A DNA stretch of 64,000 nucleotides from VMDJ01 sp965659945 (lineage in GTDB: Bacteria; Pseudomonadota; Gammaproteobacteria; Chromatiales; Chromatiaceae), in NCBI GenBank assembly GCA_965659945.1, contig CBFHYJ010000002.1, positions 1-64,000 of the forward strand. Direction: 5' to 3'. This document shows positions 26,628 to 34,842 of this stretch, in pieces. Positions within the stretch are counted from its first letter, which is position 1; every line of letters begins with the position of its first letter. The notes under the pieces were generated by a model. The model was not told the DNA's origin. It did not search any database and saw nothing but the letters and a program-made list of their open reading frames with translations. The position numbers and the translations under genes are program-made.

Positions 26628-27689
26628 TTAAAGCGCATATCGTGCGATATCGACATCTGAATTGAGTGGCTGTTGATCGAGCAAATGATTTACAAAATGC
26701 TCGGCATGCCACGGAATAGTGAGTGAACCACGAGCACCAAAGCCGTTAAACAGTTTGAGTTTTTCATCGACAGGATGCGTGCCAATGAAAGGTTTACGAT
26801 CAGAGGTTGCGGGTCTAACGCCTGCTGATTGTTCAAACGTTAAATCATCTGGCAGTGATTTAAATAAATTCTCTAAGCCCTGTTGAAGCTGCGTTCGAGC
26901 TTCTTTGGTTGGGTACTCATCCAGCTGCTCATGTTCATGCGTGGCACCAAAGCGATAGTTGCCATCATGTGTTGGTAAAATCCAATGTGCACTGTTGATG
27001 ATGTGCTCTGTCAGCGGCGCTTTGGTTTTTAATGTAAAGAATTCGCCCTTATCAGGCTGCAGAGGTAAGTGCTGAAACCATGGGTTGTTACGCAGTCCGT
27101 AACCTTCGCAAAAGATGATGTCAGTTGCGTGGATGTTATTGAGTGTGATGCCATGGTCTTCAATAACGATATCCGAGTAGCTTATGCTCGTTTTCTGGTA
27201 AGCATCTTTTGAGATCAACCATTCGCGAAGGTCATTGAGCAGTACGGGTATATCCAGATAGCCGGTTTGTTTTTGCATAAAACCACCCAGTGGCGCATAG
27301 ATGTTGTTATCAATCTCATCCTTATTAAGCATTTGATGGATAAACTCCTTGCTATCCGGTAGGGCAAGTTGCCTTTCGATAAAGCGATGTTGTTCTTCAA
27401 GATGGAGTAAGCGCAACATGTCGATAGCATGGAAGTAATGATTACCGCTTATCTTTTGTATGTCCGCATATAGTGCATGCGCATGGGTAAGCCAAAGCTG
27501 TGTTTCTGCTGGGCGATTGAAACGTTTTCCCTGTAAAGGGTTGATCAAGCCTGCAGCCACTTTAGAGGCGCTATGTTTAAGGCCGTCATCAATCACCATT
27601 ACAGTTTGACCGCGATGCATCATTTCCCAGGCGAGTAGGCTGCCCGCAAGCCCCTGGCCGATAATCAGATGATCATAAGGATCTGACAT
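26628..27689 (-). CDS. FAD-dependent oxidoreductase, DAO / MnmC-C-terminal-like
   Basis: This 353-residue protein has an N-terminal dinucleotide fold (HLIIGQGLAGSLLAWEM, then VMVIDDG) and the DAO fold. SKVAAGLINPLQGKRFNRP resembles the oxidase half of MnmC and related glycine-oxidase-like enzymes; RPATSDRKPFIGTHP and NGFGARGSL near the end bind FAD. MnmC's oxidase converts cmnm5U to nm5U in tRNA, but here the methyltransferase half is absent. It starts one base after the stop of a SPOUT RNA methyltransferase gene, so the pair is coupled. Substrate unknown. Confidence 0.78.
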   Translation of the reverse strand: MSDPYDHLIIGQGLAGSLLAWEMMHRGQTVMVIDDGLKHSASKVAAGLINPLQGKRFNRPAETQLWLTHAHALYADIQKISGNHYFHAIDMLRLLHLEEQHRFIERQLALPDSKEFIHQMLNKDEIDNNIYAPLGGFMQKQTGYLDIPVLLNDLREWLISKDAYQKTSISYSDIVIEDHGITLNNIHATDIIFCEGYGLRNNPWFQHLPLQPDKGEFFTLKTKAPLTEHIINSAHWILPTHDGNYRFGATHEHEQLDEYPTKEARTQLQQGLENLFKSLPDDLTFEQSAGVRPATSDRKPFIGTHPVDEKLKLFNGFGARGSLTIPWHAEHFVNHLLDQQPLNSDVDIARYAL

Positions 27690-27690
27690 C

Positions 27691-28263
27691 TTATTTTTCT
27701 GTGTACTGCCGCTGGTATTCAAACATCACAATTGATGCGGCGATACTGGCATTAAGACTTTCCATTAGACCGCTTAAAGGGATGCTTAAGGTGATTATGT
27801 CGGGATGATCAGCGGGATCAAAACTCAGACCGACTTCTTCATGACCAATAATGAAGGCAGCTTTTTTATCCAGTGCCACCTCATTCAAGTTCGCTTGGCC
27901 ATTTGCGGCAAGAGCGTAGAGCGTGTGTCCAGAAGCGCGAAGTTGATCTAAGGATTGCTCAATCGTGTCATTAAACACGGCGGGAACTTTACGGAAAGCC
28001 CCCTTGGCTGGCGCAGGGTCAAAAACGCCGATGTTCACTAAGTGAATCGCTTCGCCGCCAAAGGCATGGGTGCTTCGGAAAATCTTAGGTACGTTGTAGC
28101 CGGCCTTGAGGTGATCGAGCACCATCACAAACGAGTGCTGGCCAGGCTCAGCCATCACATTACGTTGGCGATTTTTAAGGTAACGCTGCTCGACCTGCTT
28201 TTGTCGTTCAATGCGGTCGGCTTTTCGTTCGGCACGGGTCATTCGTTCGTTTTCGTCGCTCAT
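27691..28263 (-). CDS. SpoU/TrmH family RNA 2'-O-methyltransferase
   Basis: This 190-residue SPOUT methyltransferase has a basic N-terminal extension ([19 protein letters not shown]). Its motifs are motif 1 [13 protein letters not shown], motif 2 [11 protein letters not shown] and motif 3 [17 protein letters not shown], which form the trefoil knot that binds S-adenosylmethionine. The target (tRNA or rRNA) cannot be read from the sequence. I chose the ATG at 28263; another in-frame ATG lies seven codons upstream. It is divergent from dxs. Confidence 0.85.
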   Translation of the reverse strand: MSDENERMTRAERKADRIERQKQVEQRYLKNRQRNVMAEPGQHSFVMVLDHLKAGYNVPKIFRSTHAFGGEAIHLVNIGVFDPAPAKGAFRKVPAVFNDTIEQSLDQLRASGHTLYALAANGQANLNEVALDKKAAFIIGHEEVGLSFDPADHPDIITLSIPLSGLMESLNASIAASIVMFEYQRQYTEK

Positions 28264-28356
28264 CGCTACGATTGTTCGTTTCAATTCAATAGATACAGGC
28301 AGTTATTAGACCGCATAGCAAGGTACAATGCGAAGTTCTTATTTTTGGTGGTCCCT

Positions 28357-30219
28357 ATGGCCGAACAGTTAATCGCAGCAGCTGAGGAAGTTTTATCCCG
28401 GGTTGATACGCCTGAAGCGTTGCGAGCGCTTGATAAATCAGACCTCAAAGGGGTCGCAAAAGCTGTACGAGATTACCTCGTGGGAAGCGTGTCTCAAACC
28501 GGCGGCCATCTCGCGGCGGGTTTGGGCGTTGTCGAGCTTACTGTTGCTTTGCATTACGTATTTAATACGCCAACAGATAGATTGATCTGGGACGTGGGTC
28601 ATCAAGCTTATCCGCACAAGATTTTGACCGGCCGTCGTCAGCGTATGGATAGCTTGCGTCAAAAAGATGGCTTAAGTGGTTTTTTGAAACGTGATGAGTC
28701 TGAATACGATGCCTTTGGTGCGGGTCACTCAAGCACCTCGATCAGTGCGGCCCTGGGCATGGCCGTTGCAGCAAAGGCAGGAGGTTTGGATCGTGAACAT
28801 ATCGCAGTGATTGGCGATGGTGCTTTATCAGCTGGCATGGCGTTTGAAGCACTTAATCATGGCGGTACACTCGATGCCGATCTGTTGGTTATCTTGAATG
28901 ATAACGATATGTCGATCTCTAACCCGGTTGGTGCGATCAGTAATTACTTAGCGCGGGTGCTTTCGAGTCGTTTTTATAACTCGATGCGGGAAGGAAGTAA
29001 GCAGGTGCTGAGCAAGCTGCCATCGATGAAAGATTTGGCACTGCGCTGGGAAGAACACATGAAGGGCATGGTGATGCCTGGCACACTTTTCGAAGAACTT
29101 GGGTTTACCTACATCGGTCCTATTGATGGACATAACCTTCCGTTGTTACTGAGTACGCTTGAGAATATGAAACGCATGAAGGGGCCGCGCTTCTTACATG
29201 TGGTGACACAAAAAGGGCGAGGCTATGCGCCTGCTGAAGGCGACCCTTGTGTGTATCACGGCGTAACCCCGTTTGATACTGATACTGGCAAGATGGAAAA
29301 GAAAGCTGCTGGTTTGAGTTACACCAAGGTATTTTCAGATTGGATCTGTGACCTTGCAGAGCAAGACCCACGCGTTTTTGCGGTAACTCCTGCAATGTGT
29401 GAAGGCTCGGGCTTGGTTGAGTTTAGTCGCCGCTTTGCCGATCGTTATCATGATGTCGGTATAGCTGAGCAACACGCTGTTACTTTTGCGGCAGGTTTGG
29501 CCTGTGAGGGTCAAAAACCCGTGGTGGCAATTTATTCGACCTTTTTGCAGCGTGCTTACGATCAATTGCTACATGATGTGGCATTGCAGAATCTTGACGT
29601 GACCTTTGCCGTTGATCGTGCAGGCTTTGTAGGTGCCGATGGTGCTACGCATGCGGGCAGCTTTGATTTAAGCTATGTGCGTTGCGTACCAAATATGGCT
29701 ATCTTAGCGCCGAGCGATGAGGCTGAGTGTCGTGCCTTGCTGCAAACTGCGTATGAATTTTCGGGCCCTGCTTTAGTGCGTTACCCACGAGGTGGCGGTT
29801 TGGGTGCAACGCCTGAAAAAGAACTAACAACCGTCTCTTGGGGTAAAGGTCGCATTGTTCGAGATGGTCAGGATGTGGTGATCTTGAACTTTGGTTCTGT
29901 TCTGGGTCGGGCGTTAGAAGTTGCGGAACGGTTAAATGCGACTGTGGCTGATATGCGTTTTGTGAAGCCACTAGATCAAACGTTGATTAAACAAGTTGCT
30001 GCTGATCATTCTTTGATTGTCACGCTTGAAGAAAACGCGGTGGCGGGTGGTGCTGGCGCAGCGGTTGCTGAATATATCTCTACTGAGAATTTGCATAACC
30101 GTTTGTTACTACTTGGTATGCCGGATCACTTTATTGAACAGGCCGGCCAAGCTGAACAGTTGGATCAGGCGGGCTTGTCAGTTGATGAGATGTGCCAGCG
30201 TATTCAGGCACATCAATAA
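28357..30219 (+). CDS. dxs: 1-deoxy-D-xylulose-5-phosphate synthase
   Basis: This 620-residue ThDP enzyme makes DXP from pyruvate and glyceraldehyde 3-phosphate, the entry step of the MEP isoprenoid pathway that feeds IspB and ubiquinone. Landmarks are [13 protein letters not shown], the ThDP motif [17 protein letters not shown] and [17 protein letters not shown]. The length equals E. coli Dxs (620). The open frame extends 105 codons upstream into the methyltransferase region, but family length and start fix 28357. ispA and xseB, frequent neighbours, are absent. Confidence 0.96.
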   Translation: MAEQLIAAAEEVLSRVDTPEALRALDKSDLKGVAKAVRDYLVGSVSQTGGHLAAGLGVVELTVALHYVFNTPTDRLIWDVGHQAYPHKILTGRRQRMDSLRQKDGLSGFLKRDESEYDAFGAGHSSTSISAALGMAVAAKAGGLDREHIAVIGDGALSAGMAFEALNHGGTLDADLLVILNDNDMSISNPVGAISNYLARVLSSRFYNSMREGSKQVLSKLPSMKDLALRWEEHMKGMVMPGTLFEELGFTYIGPIDGHNLPLLLSTLENMKRMKGPRFLHVVTQKGRGYAPAEGDPCVYHGVTPFDTDTGKMEKKAAGLSYTKVFSDWICDLAEQDPRVFAVTPAMCEGSGLVEFSRRFADRYHDVGIAEQHAVTFAAGLACEGQKPVVAIYSTFLQRAYDQLLHDVALQNLDVTFAVDRAGFVGADGATHAGSFDLSYVRCVPNMAILAPSDEAECRALLQTAYEFSGPALVRYPRGGGLGATPEKELTTVSWGKGRIVRDGQDVVILNFGSVLGRALEVAERLNATVADMRFVKPLDQTLIKQVAADHSLIVTLEENAVAGGAGAAVAEYISTENLHNRLLLLGMPDHFIEQAGQAEQLDQAGLSVDEMCQRIQAHQ

Positions 30220-31322
30220 AACACACTTAATACGCCGGTGTAGCCATACAGGCGTCGGTGTGAAATCTCACCATTAGCAAAGAAGCCAATCAACGGCACG
30301 TCACCCAAGTGTTCTTTGATGATGTTGACTTCGACATTAGGCGCTCCAAACTCATGGCGTCCACGGCCTAGGCAGGTGTGGTAAAGCGCACCCTTGATGG
30401 GTTTGTTGGTGTTTGCTTTGAGTTGATCAACCATGTCGATTAAATCTTGTTTAGCCGCATCATTATCACGACGTGCAAATTGAATGCGTTGTCCCACATG
30501 TGCCATGTCGCCGATAGCGATCAGCTTATGATCGGGATCTAAACCAACTAAATTGCGAACCAAATAATCAGCGGTATCGGAGCCTTCAATAGGAAGTGCG
30601 GCAAAGATACGTCCGCCGACAGCGTGAAGATCTTCAGCGAGCTCAGGCCCTATGGCCTCTTTGAAGACATCTAGAGCGGGTCGGTCATCAATCTTGACGA
30701 TGATGTGCTGTTCACACTCGGTGATGGTATGTGGCTCGCTAATCAATTGGCAGCCTTGGGCTAAGCGCGTATGTATAGCGATATTGCTACCGAGCAAAAC
30801 ACCTGAGAGACCGGCACCAACCGCTTGATCAGCAATCTGAACATTGAGTGTGTCAGAAGACGTTAGGCCACCAACGACAAAGCCTTGTAGTTGATCTGAC
30901 AGTTGTTCAATCGTGTGTGGAACGGTGTGGTGACTTGGATCACCATGCACGACAGCAATGCTGGCAAAGTGTTGATCAATCCAACTGCGGTTTTCATCAA
31001 GCCAGACTTGTGGGTTATTTCGTAACGCTGGGATGACTCGAAAATCGTCTTTCTTAAAGTCAGTTACTAGAATTGCGATTGCTATTTCTTCATAAGTCTC
31101 GCGTCCCGTGCTGCATAGTGCTTCAGCGACTGAGCCTACCCAATGTGTAATGCCAGTATGAGAGCGTAGGTAATCAATAATGCGATCGGTTTCACTAGCA
31201 AGTTGATGATGGATGTAAATAAAGGCTAAGTCGCCAAGCGCTTCATTGGGAAGATCGCTGATGCAATTTTCGCAAATGGTTTTCCAGTCACTGCCGGTTT
31301 GATGAGTGTGTGAGAACACCAA
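30213..31322 (-). CDS. FIST domain sensory protein
   Basis: This 369-residue protein combines a FIST N-terminal domain (about residues 30-210; [35 protein letters not shown]) with a FIST C-terminal domain ([30 protein letters not shown]). FIST domains are thought to bind small ligands, perhaps amino acids, and often sit next to chemoreceptors or kinases; none is nearby. The start is TTG 31322 or GTG one codon later, preceded by AAAGAG. The 3' end overlaps the convergent dxs stop by seven bases. Confidence 0.82.
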   Translation of the reverse strand: MVFSHTHQTGSDWKTICENCISDLPNEALGDLAFIYIHHQLASETDRIIDYLRSHTGITHWVGSVAEALCSTGRETYEEIAIAILVTDFKKDDFRVIPALRNNPQVWLDENRSWIDQHFASIAVVHGDPSHHTVPHTIEQLSDQLQGFVVGGLTSSDTLNVQIADQAVGAGLSGVLLGSNIAIHTRLAQGCQLISEPHTITECEQHIIVKIDDRPALDVFKEAIGPELAEDLHAVGGRIFAALPIEGSDTADYLVRNLVGLDPDHKLIAIGDMAHVGQRIQFARRDNDAAKQDLIDMVDQLKANTNKPIKGALYHTCLGRGRHEFGAPNVEVNIIKEHLGDVPLIGFFANGEISHRRLYGYTGVLSVFY

Positions 31323-31393
31323 TGAACAACTCTTTGTTATTTAAATAAGTAGTGTATCGAGCCAGTGATCGAACAGCTATTCGGGAAAGCCAA

Positions 31394-31428
31394 TAAAAAA
31401 CCCCACGATCCTTTCGGATGGTGGGGTT
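31394..31428 (-). terminator. Intrinsic terminator of prkB
   Basis: On the minus strand AACCCCAC and GTGGGGTT enclose a second short hairpin (ATCC / GGAT) and are followed by TTTTTTATT. It begins about 17 bases after the prkB stop and separates it from the FIST gene. Confidence 0.88.
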
Positions 31429-31444
31429 GGTTCAGCGAAAGCGC

Positions 31445-32320
31445 TTAAGACTTTGATTCTTCAATCAACCGATGAATGATCGGCGCAAGAATAATCTCCA
31501 TTGCTAAGCCCATCTTGCCGCCTGGCACAACCATGGTGTTGCGACGTGACATGAATGAGTTAGGAATCATTGATAACAAGCGCGGGAAGTCCACACCACA
31601 TTTATCAGGATTAGCGAAACGAATAACGATGAAGCTTTCGTCAGGCGTTGGGATATCGCGCGCGATAAATGGGTTTGAGGTATCTACGGTTGCTACACGC
31701 TGGAAGTTAATATCGGTGCGTGAGAACTGGGGAGTAATATGGTTGATGTAGTCCGGCATACGACGCAGGATGGTATCGACGATAGTTTCTGCATCGTAGC
31801 CACGCTCAGCGTTATCGCGATGGATCTTTTGAATCCACTCAAGGTTTACAACAGGAACAACACCGACACCGAGATCAACGTGCTTCGCAACGTCAGCATC
31901 ATCTGTTTGAACTAGGCCGTGAAGACCTTCGTAGAACATTAGATCGGTATTCGAAGGAACTGGCTCCCAAGGTGTGAACTCGCCAGGCTTCTTGTCAGTC
32001 CCTAGGCGCGCATTGTGCTCCGCAGCTTCTTCTTCGCTGTGAAGGTAGTAACGCTTTTCGCCACCACCGGTCTCACCGTAGGTTTGGAAAAGATCAGCTA
32101 ATTTGCCGAATTCGTTTGCCTGAGGACCAAAGTGACTGATTTTGTTTTGAGTCATTTGGGTCTTCATTTCAGCGCGGTCGTAGCGGTGGAAGCTGTCGCC
32201 CTCGATGATCGCAGCATTGATTTGCTCACGATGGAAAATGGTTTCGAATGCACGCTTTACGGTACTGGTACCTGCGCCAGATGAACCGGTGACAGCAACC
32301 ACTGGATGCTTCTTAGACAT
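31445..32320 (-). CDS. prkB: Phosphoribulokinase-like protein PrkB
   Basis: This 291-residue P-loop kinase has Walker A GSSGAGTST (residues 12-20), then IIEGDSFHRYDRAEMK and LMFYEGLHGLVQTDD. It matches the proteobacterial PrkB type (about 290 residues, as in E. coli). That type occurs in organisms without RuBisCO and has an uncertain physiological substrate. No Calvin-cycle genes are present here, so a role in carbon fixation should not be assumed. It is transcribed alone, with a 131-base upstream gap and a terminator. Confidence 0.9.
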   Translation of the reverse strand: MSKKHPVVAVTGSSGAGTSTVKRAFETIFHREQINAAIIEGDSFHRYDRAEMKTQMTQNKISHFGPQANEFGKLADLFQTYGETGGGEKRYYLHSEEEAAEHNARLGTDKKPGEFTPWEPVPSNTDLMFYEGLHGLVQTDDADVAKHVDLGVGVVPVVNLEWIQKIHRDNAERGYDAETIVDTILRRMPDYINHITPQFSRTDINFQRVATVDTSNPFIARDIPTPDESFIVIRFANPDKCGVDFPRLLSMIPNSFMSRRNTMVVPGGKMGLAMEIILAPIIHRLIEESKS

Positions 32321-32451
32321 TGATGCCCCCTATGGAAAATTGGGTGAATCGGGATTGGAATTCAGCAAAAGTGCCAAAGACCGTGAAAAAACTTGTGCGA
32401 TGTTAGCACAGTCAGGCAAGAATCCTGAGGCGCCCAAAGGAGATATAGCGT

Positions 32452-33840
32452 CTATGGGGCGTCGGGGAATCCCACGCCAGGGTTAAGGATATTATTGGGA
32501 TCAAATTGTGCCTTTATTAAGCGCATTAATGTCAGGCTGTTTTCATCGAGTTCGCGGTTGAGGTAATTCTTCTTTACCCGGCCAATCCCGTGTTCGCCAG
32601 AGAGGGTGCCCTCAAGTGCAATCACAAGGTTAAAGACCTCGTCTAAACAGTCATGTGCTGCTTTAGCTTGCGTCGGATCATCCGGGTCTAGCAGCAAATT
32701 CACGTGAATATTACCGTTGCCGGCATGGCCAAAATTCACAATGGTGATGCTGTGTTTTTCAGCCAGATCAGCGAGGCCGTTGATCAATTGTGGGAGTCGA
32801 GAAACCGGCACCACCACGTCTTCGTTAATTTTTTTCGGCGCGACATTACGCAGAGCGGGCGAGAGAGATTTGCGCGTTAGCCAAAGTTTCTCAACTTGCT
32901 CTTGGGTTTCAGCTAAAAACACCTCAATGCAGCCTTCAGTATTTGCGGTATCACGAACCAGTTTGGCGTCATTTTCAATGGATGCCGCTGAGCCATCGAC
33001 TTCAATCATGAGCATCGCTTGTGCCTCTGCAGGCAGTCCAAGGTCTGAAAACTCACGCACCATCTCAATGGCTTTGCCGTCCATAAATTCTAGTGCGCAA
33101 GGTGTGATAGCTTGCGCCATCAATTTGGATACTGCTTTTGCGGCGCTATCAATGTCGCGGTAGATGGCCTGCAACGTGGCTTTCTTCTCTGCAATCGGTG
33201 TGAGTTTTAACGTGGCTTCAGTAATGATGCCTAAAGTGCCTTCGGAGCCGATGAGTAGCCGTGTCAGGTCATAGCCAACAACCCCTTTGCTTGTGCGAAC
33301 GCCGGTACGGAGCGTTTTGCCTTCACCGGTAATAACTTTTAGGGCCAGGGTGTTCTCACGGGGTGTGCCGTATTTCACTGCGCGTGGTCCCGCTGAATTA
33401 TAGGCAAGGTTGCCTCCAATGGTGCACACCGCCGAGCTAGTTGGGTCAGGTGGCCAAAAGAAGCCGTGTTCAGCTGCGGCTTGTTGTAGTTCCTGATTGG
33501 TAAAGCCAGGGGAAACAATAGCCAGGCGATTATCAGGATCGATTTCTAAGCGCTGACGTAGGCGTTCTGTCGACATGACGATGCCGCCATTAGCGGGAAC
33601 CGTTGCGCCGGTAGTGCCAGTGCCTTTGCCGCGCGTGATTAATGGAACATTATATTGGTTACAAAGTGAGACGGTTTTTTCAATCTGTTCATGGGTAGAA
33701 GGAAAGCAAACCGCTGCAGGTATCGCGTGCTGACGACTATTGTCGTAACCGTATGACCAGCAATCCGCTTCCTCGTTTAATAGACTCTCAGCATCGTAAT
33801 GATGCCGGAGTTGTTCAATCAAAGCGGATGTGGAGTTCAC
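32452..33840 (-). CDS. FAD-binding oxidase, GlcD / D-lactate dehydrogenase type
   Basis: This 462-residue flavoprotein has the PCMH FAD-binding domain (ITRGKGTGTTGATVPANGG; STERLRQRLEIDPDNRLAIV in part) and the FAD-linked oxidase C-terminal domain (NFGHAGNGNIHVNLL; LSGEHGIGRVKKNYL). Such enzymes oxidise D-2-hydroxy acids such as D-lactate, glycolate or D-2-hydroxyglutarate. The substrate is not resolvable here. It starts at GTG one base after the dolP stop, so it belongs to the lpoA-yraN-dolP transcription direction. No iron-sulfur subunit gene follows. Confidence 0.86.
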   Translation of the reverse strand: MNSTSALIEQLRHHYDAESLLNEEADCWSYGYDNSRQHAIPAAVCFPSTHEQIEKTVSLCNQYNVPLITRGKGTGTTGATVPANGGIVMSTERLRQRLEIDPDNRLAIVSPGFTNQELQQAAAEHGFFWPPDPTSSAVCTIGGNLAYNSAGPRAVKYGTPRENTLALKVITGEGKTLRTGVRTSKGVVGYDLTRLLIGSEGTLGIITEATLKLTPIAEKKATLQAIYRDIDSAAKAVSKLMAQAITPCALEFMDGKAIEMVREFSDLGLPAEAQAMLMIEVDGSAASIENDAKLVRDTANTEGCIEVFLAETQEQVEKLWLTRKSLSPALRNVAPKKINEDVVVPVSRLPQLINGLADLAEKHSITIVNFGHAGNGNIHVNLLLDPDDPTQAKAAHDCLDEVFNLVIALEGTLSGEHGIGRVKKNYLNRELDENSLTLMRLIKAQFDPNNILNPGVGFPDAP

Positions 33841-33841
33841 C

Positions 33842-34438
33842 TTAGTCGATGTATTCGAAGAGACGCACGACGCGCTTCACGCCACTAATGTAGCGAACCT
33901 TCTCAACTACAGCATCGGCTTCTTCAGGTGTGAGTAGGCCCATTAGATAGACAGTGCCTAGTGATGAGGTTGTTTTTACACGAAGCGGATCAAAGCCTTG
34001 AATGCCGACGTTGAAGAGCTCAACTTTTACGCGACTAGTTAAAAGGGTGTCAGCAGCTGCTTCGCTCCAAGTGCCTTCTGCACCGACAGTCACTTCGTTA
34101 TACACATGTCGAACACGCTCAATTTTTGTCAGTCTGTCTCGGAAACGCGCAACGATGTCAGCATCTACGGCTTGGCCGGTGAGCAGGATCTGTAAGTTGT
34201 AGACATCGATGCTGATGTTTGAATTGCGTTGCAGATTTTCATTCTGGCTTCTTGCTTGAAGCGCTTTAACTAAAATTGCTTTGTCTTCAATAAAAGTACC
34301 GGTGGTGCGACGGTCATGTGCCACGGTTGCTCCGGTTGTCCCAGCACCGACGACTACTGCTGCGCAGCCACTGAGGAGACTTGTAATAAGTAAAGCAACT
34401 ATGAAGCGAAGGCTTAAGCGAGAAGTGTGCGAGTTCAT
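33842..34438 (-). CDS. dolP: BON-domain outer-membrane lipoprotein DolP
   Basis: This 198-residue lipoprotein has a lipobox LLSGCAA (lipidated cysteine near residue 25) and two BON domains (about 50-115 and 125-198). NISIDVYNLQILLTGQA and VYLMGLLTPEEADAVVE are typical strands. DolP (YraP) supports outer-membrane integrity and marks division sites. It lies downstream of lpoA and yraN, as in many Gammaproteobacteria, but diaA, which normally separates yraN and dolP, is missing. Confidence 0.92.
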   Translation of the reverse strand: MNSHTSRLSLRFIVALLITSLLSGCAAVVVGAGTTGATVAHDRRTTGTFIEDKAILVKALQARSQNENLQRNSNISIDVYNLQILLTGQAVDADIVARFRDRLTKIERVRHVYNEVTVGAEGTWSEAAADTLLTSRVKVELFNVGIQGFDPLRVKTTSSLGTVYLMGLLTPEEADAVVEKVRYISGVKRVVRLFEYID

Positions 34439-34472
34439 ACAACAAACGTCCTAATAATATGTTGAGGCTATT

Positions 34473-34817
34473 TTAGCCTGCGTTGAAGGCATCTTTCACC
34501 CATTGAATCTGATGATCTTTGTCTAAAGCGACAACGTCAAAACGGCATGGGCTATCGTCAAGGTGTGTAGAAAGGTAATGTTGAGCCGTAAGAATGATTT
34601 TTTGCTGTTTCCGTTGATCAACGCTTGCGAGTGCGCCACCAAATCGGTTTGAGCTACGTTGTCTCACCTCGATAAATACCAAGGTATTTTGATCCCACAT
34701 GATGAGATCGATCTCGCCAAAACGTGAGTGATAATTTTGCTCTACAAGCGTCAACCCCATTTGAGCGAGATGTTTTGCAGCAAGTGACTCAGCCGGATGG
34801 GGTTTGGTTGGCGCCAT
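34473..34817 (-). CDS. yraN: YraN family (UPF0102) endonuclease-like protein
   Basis: This protein of about 114 residues has a restriction-endonuclease-like fold. The motif order FGEIDLIMWD, FIEVRQRSS, ASVDQRKQQKI and CRFDVVALD is that of YraN. The conserved acidic residues and QxxxQ-like pattern suggest nuclease ancestry, but its function is not established. I chose the ATG at 34817; another ATG at 34862 would overlap lpoA. It lies between lpoA and dolP. Confidence 0.87.
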   Translation of the reverse strand: MAPTKPHPAESLAAKHLAQMGLTLVEQNYHSRFGEIDLIMWDQNTLVFIEVRQRSSNRFGGALASVDQRKQQKIILTAQHYLSTHLDDSPCRFDVVALDKDHQIQWVKDAFNAG

Positions 34818-34842
34818 AGGTGACTCACAGCGTATGGATAAG

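Noticed and set aside
32371..32376. TGGCAC on the minus strand upstream of prkB, like a -24 element
   Set aside because: The GC at the -12 position is absent at ten-base spacing, so it does not fit a sigma-54 promoter.
32396..32416. Inverted TGTGC / GCACA in the prkB upstream gap
   Set aside because: Arms are only five bases with seven-base spacing, unlike the CRP site TGTGA-N6-TCACA.
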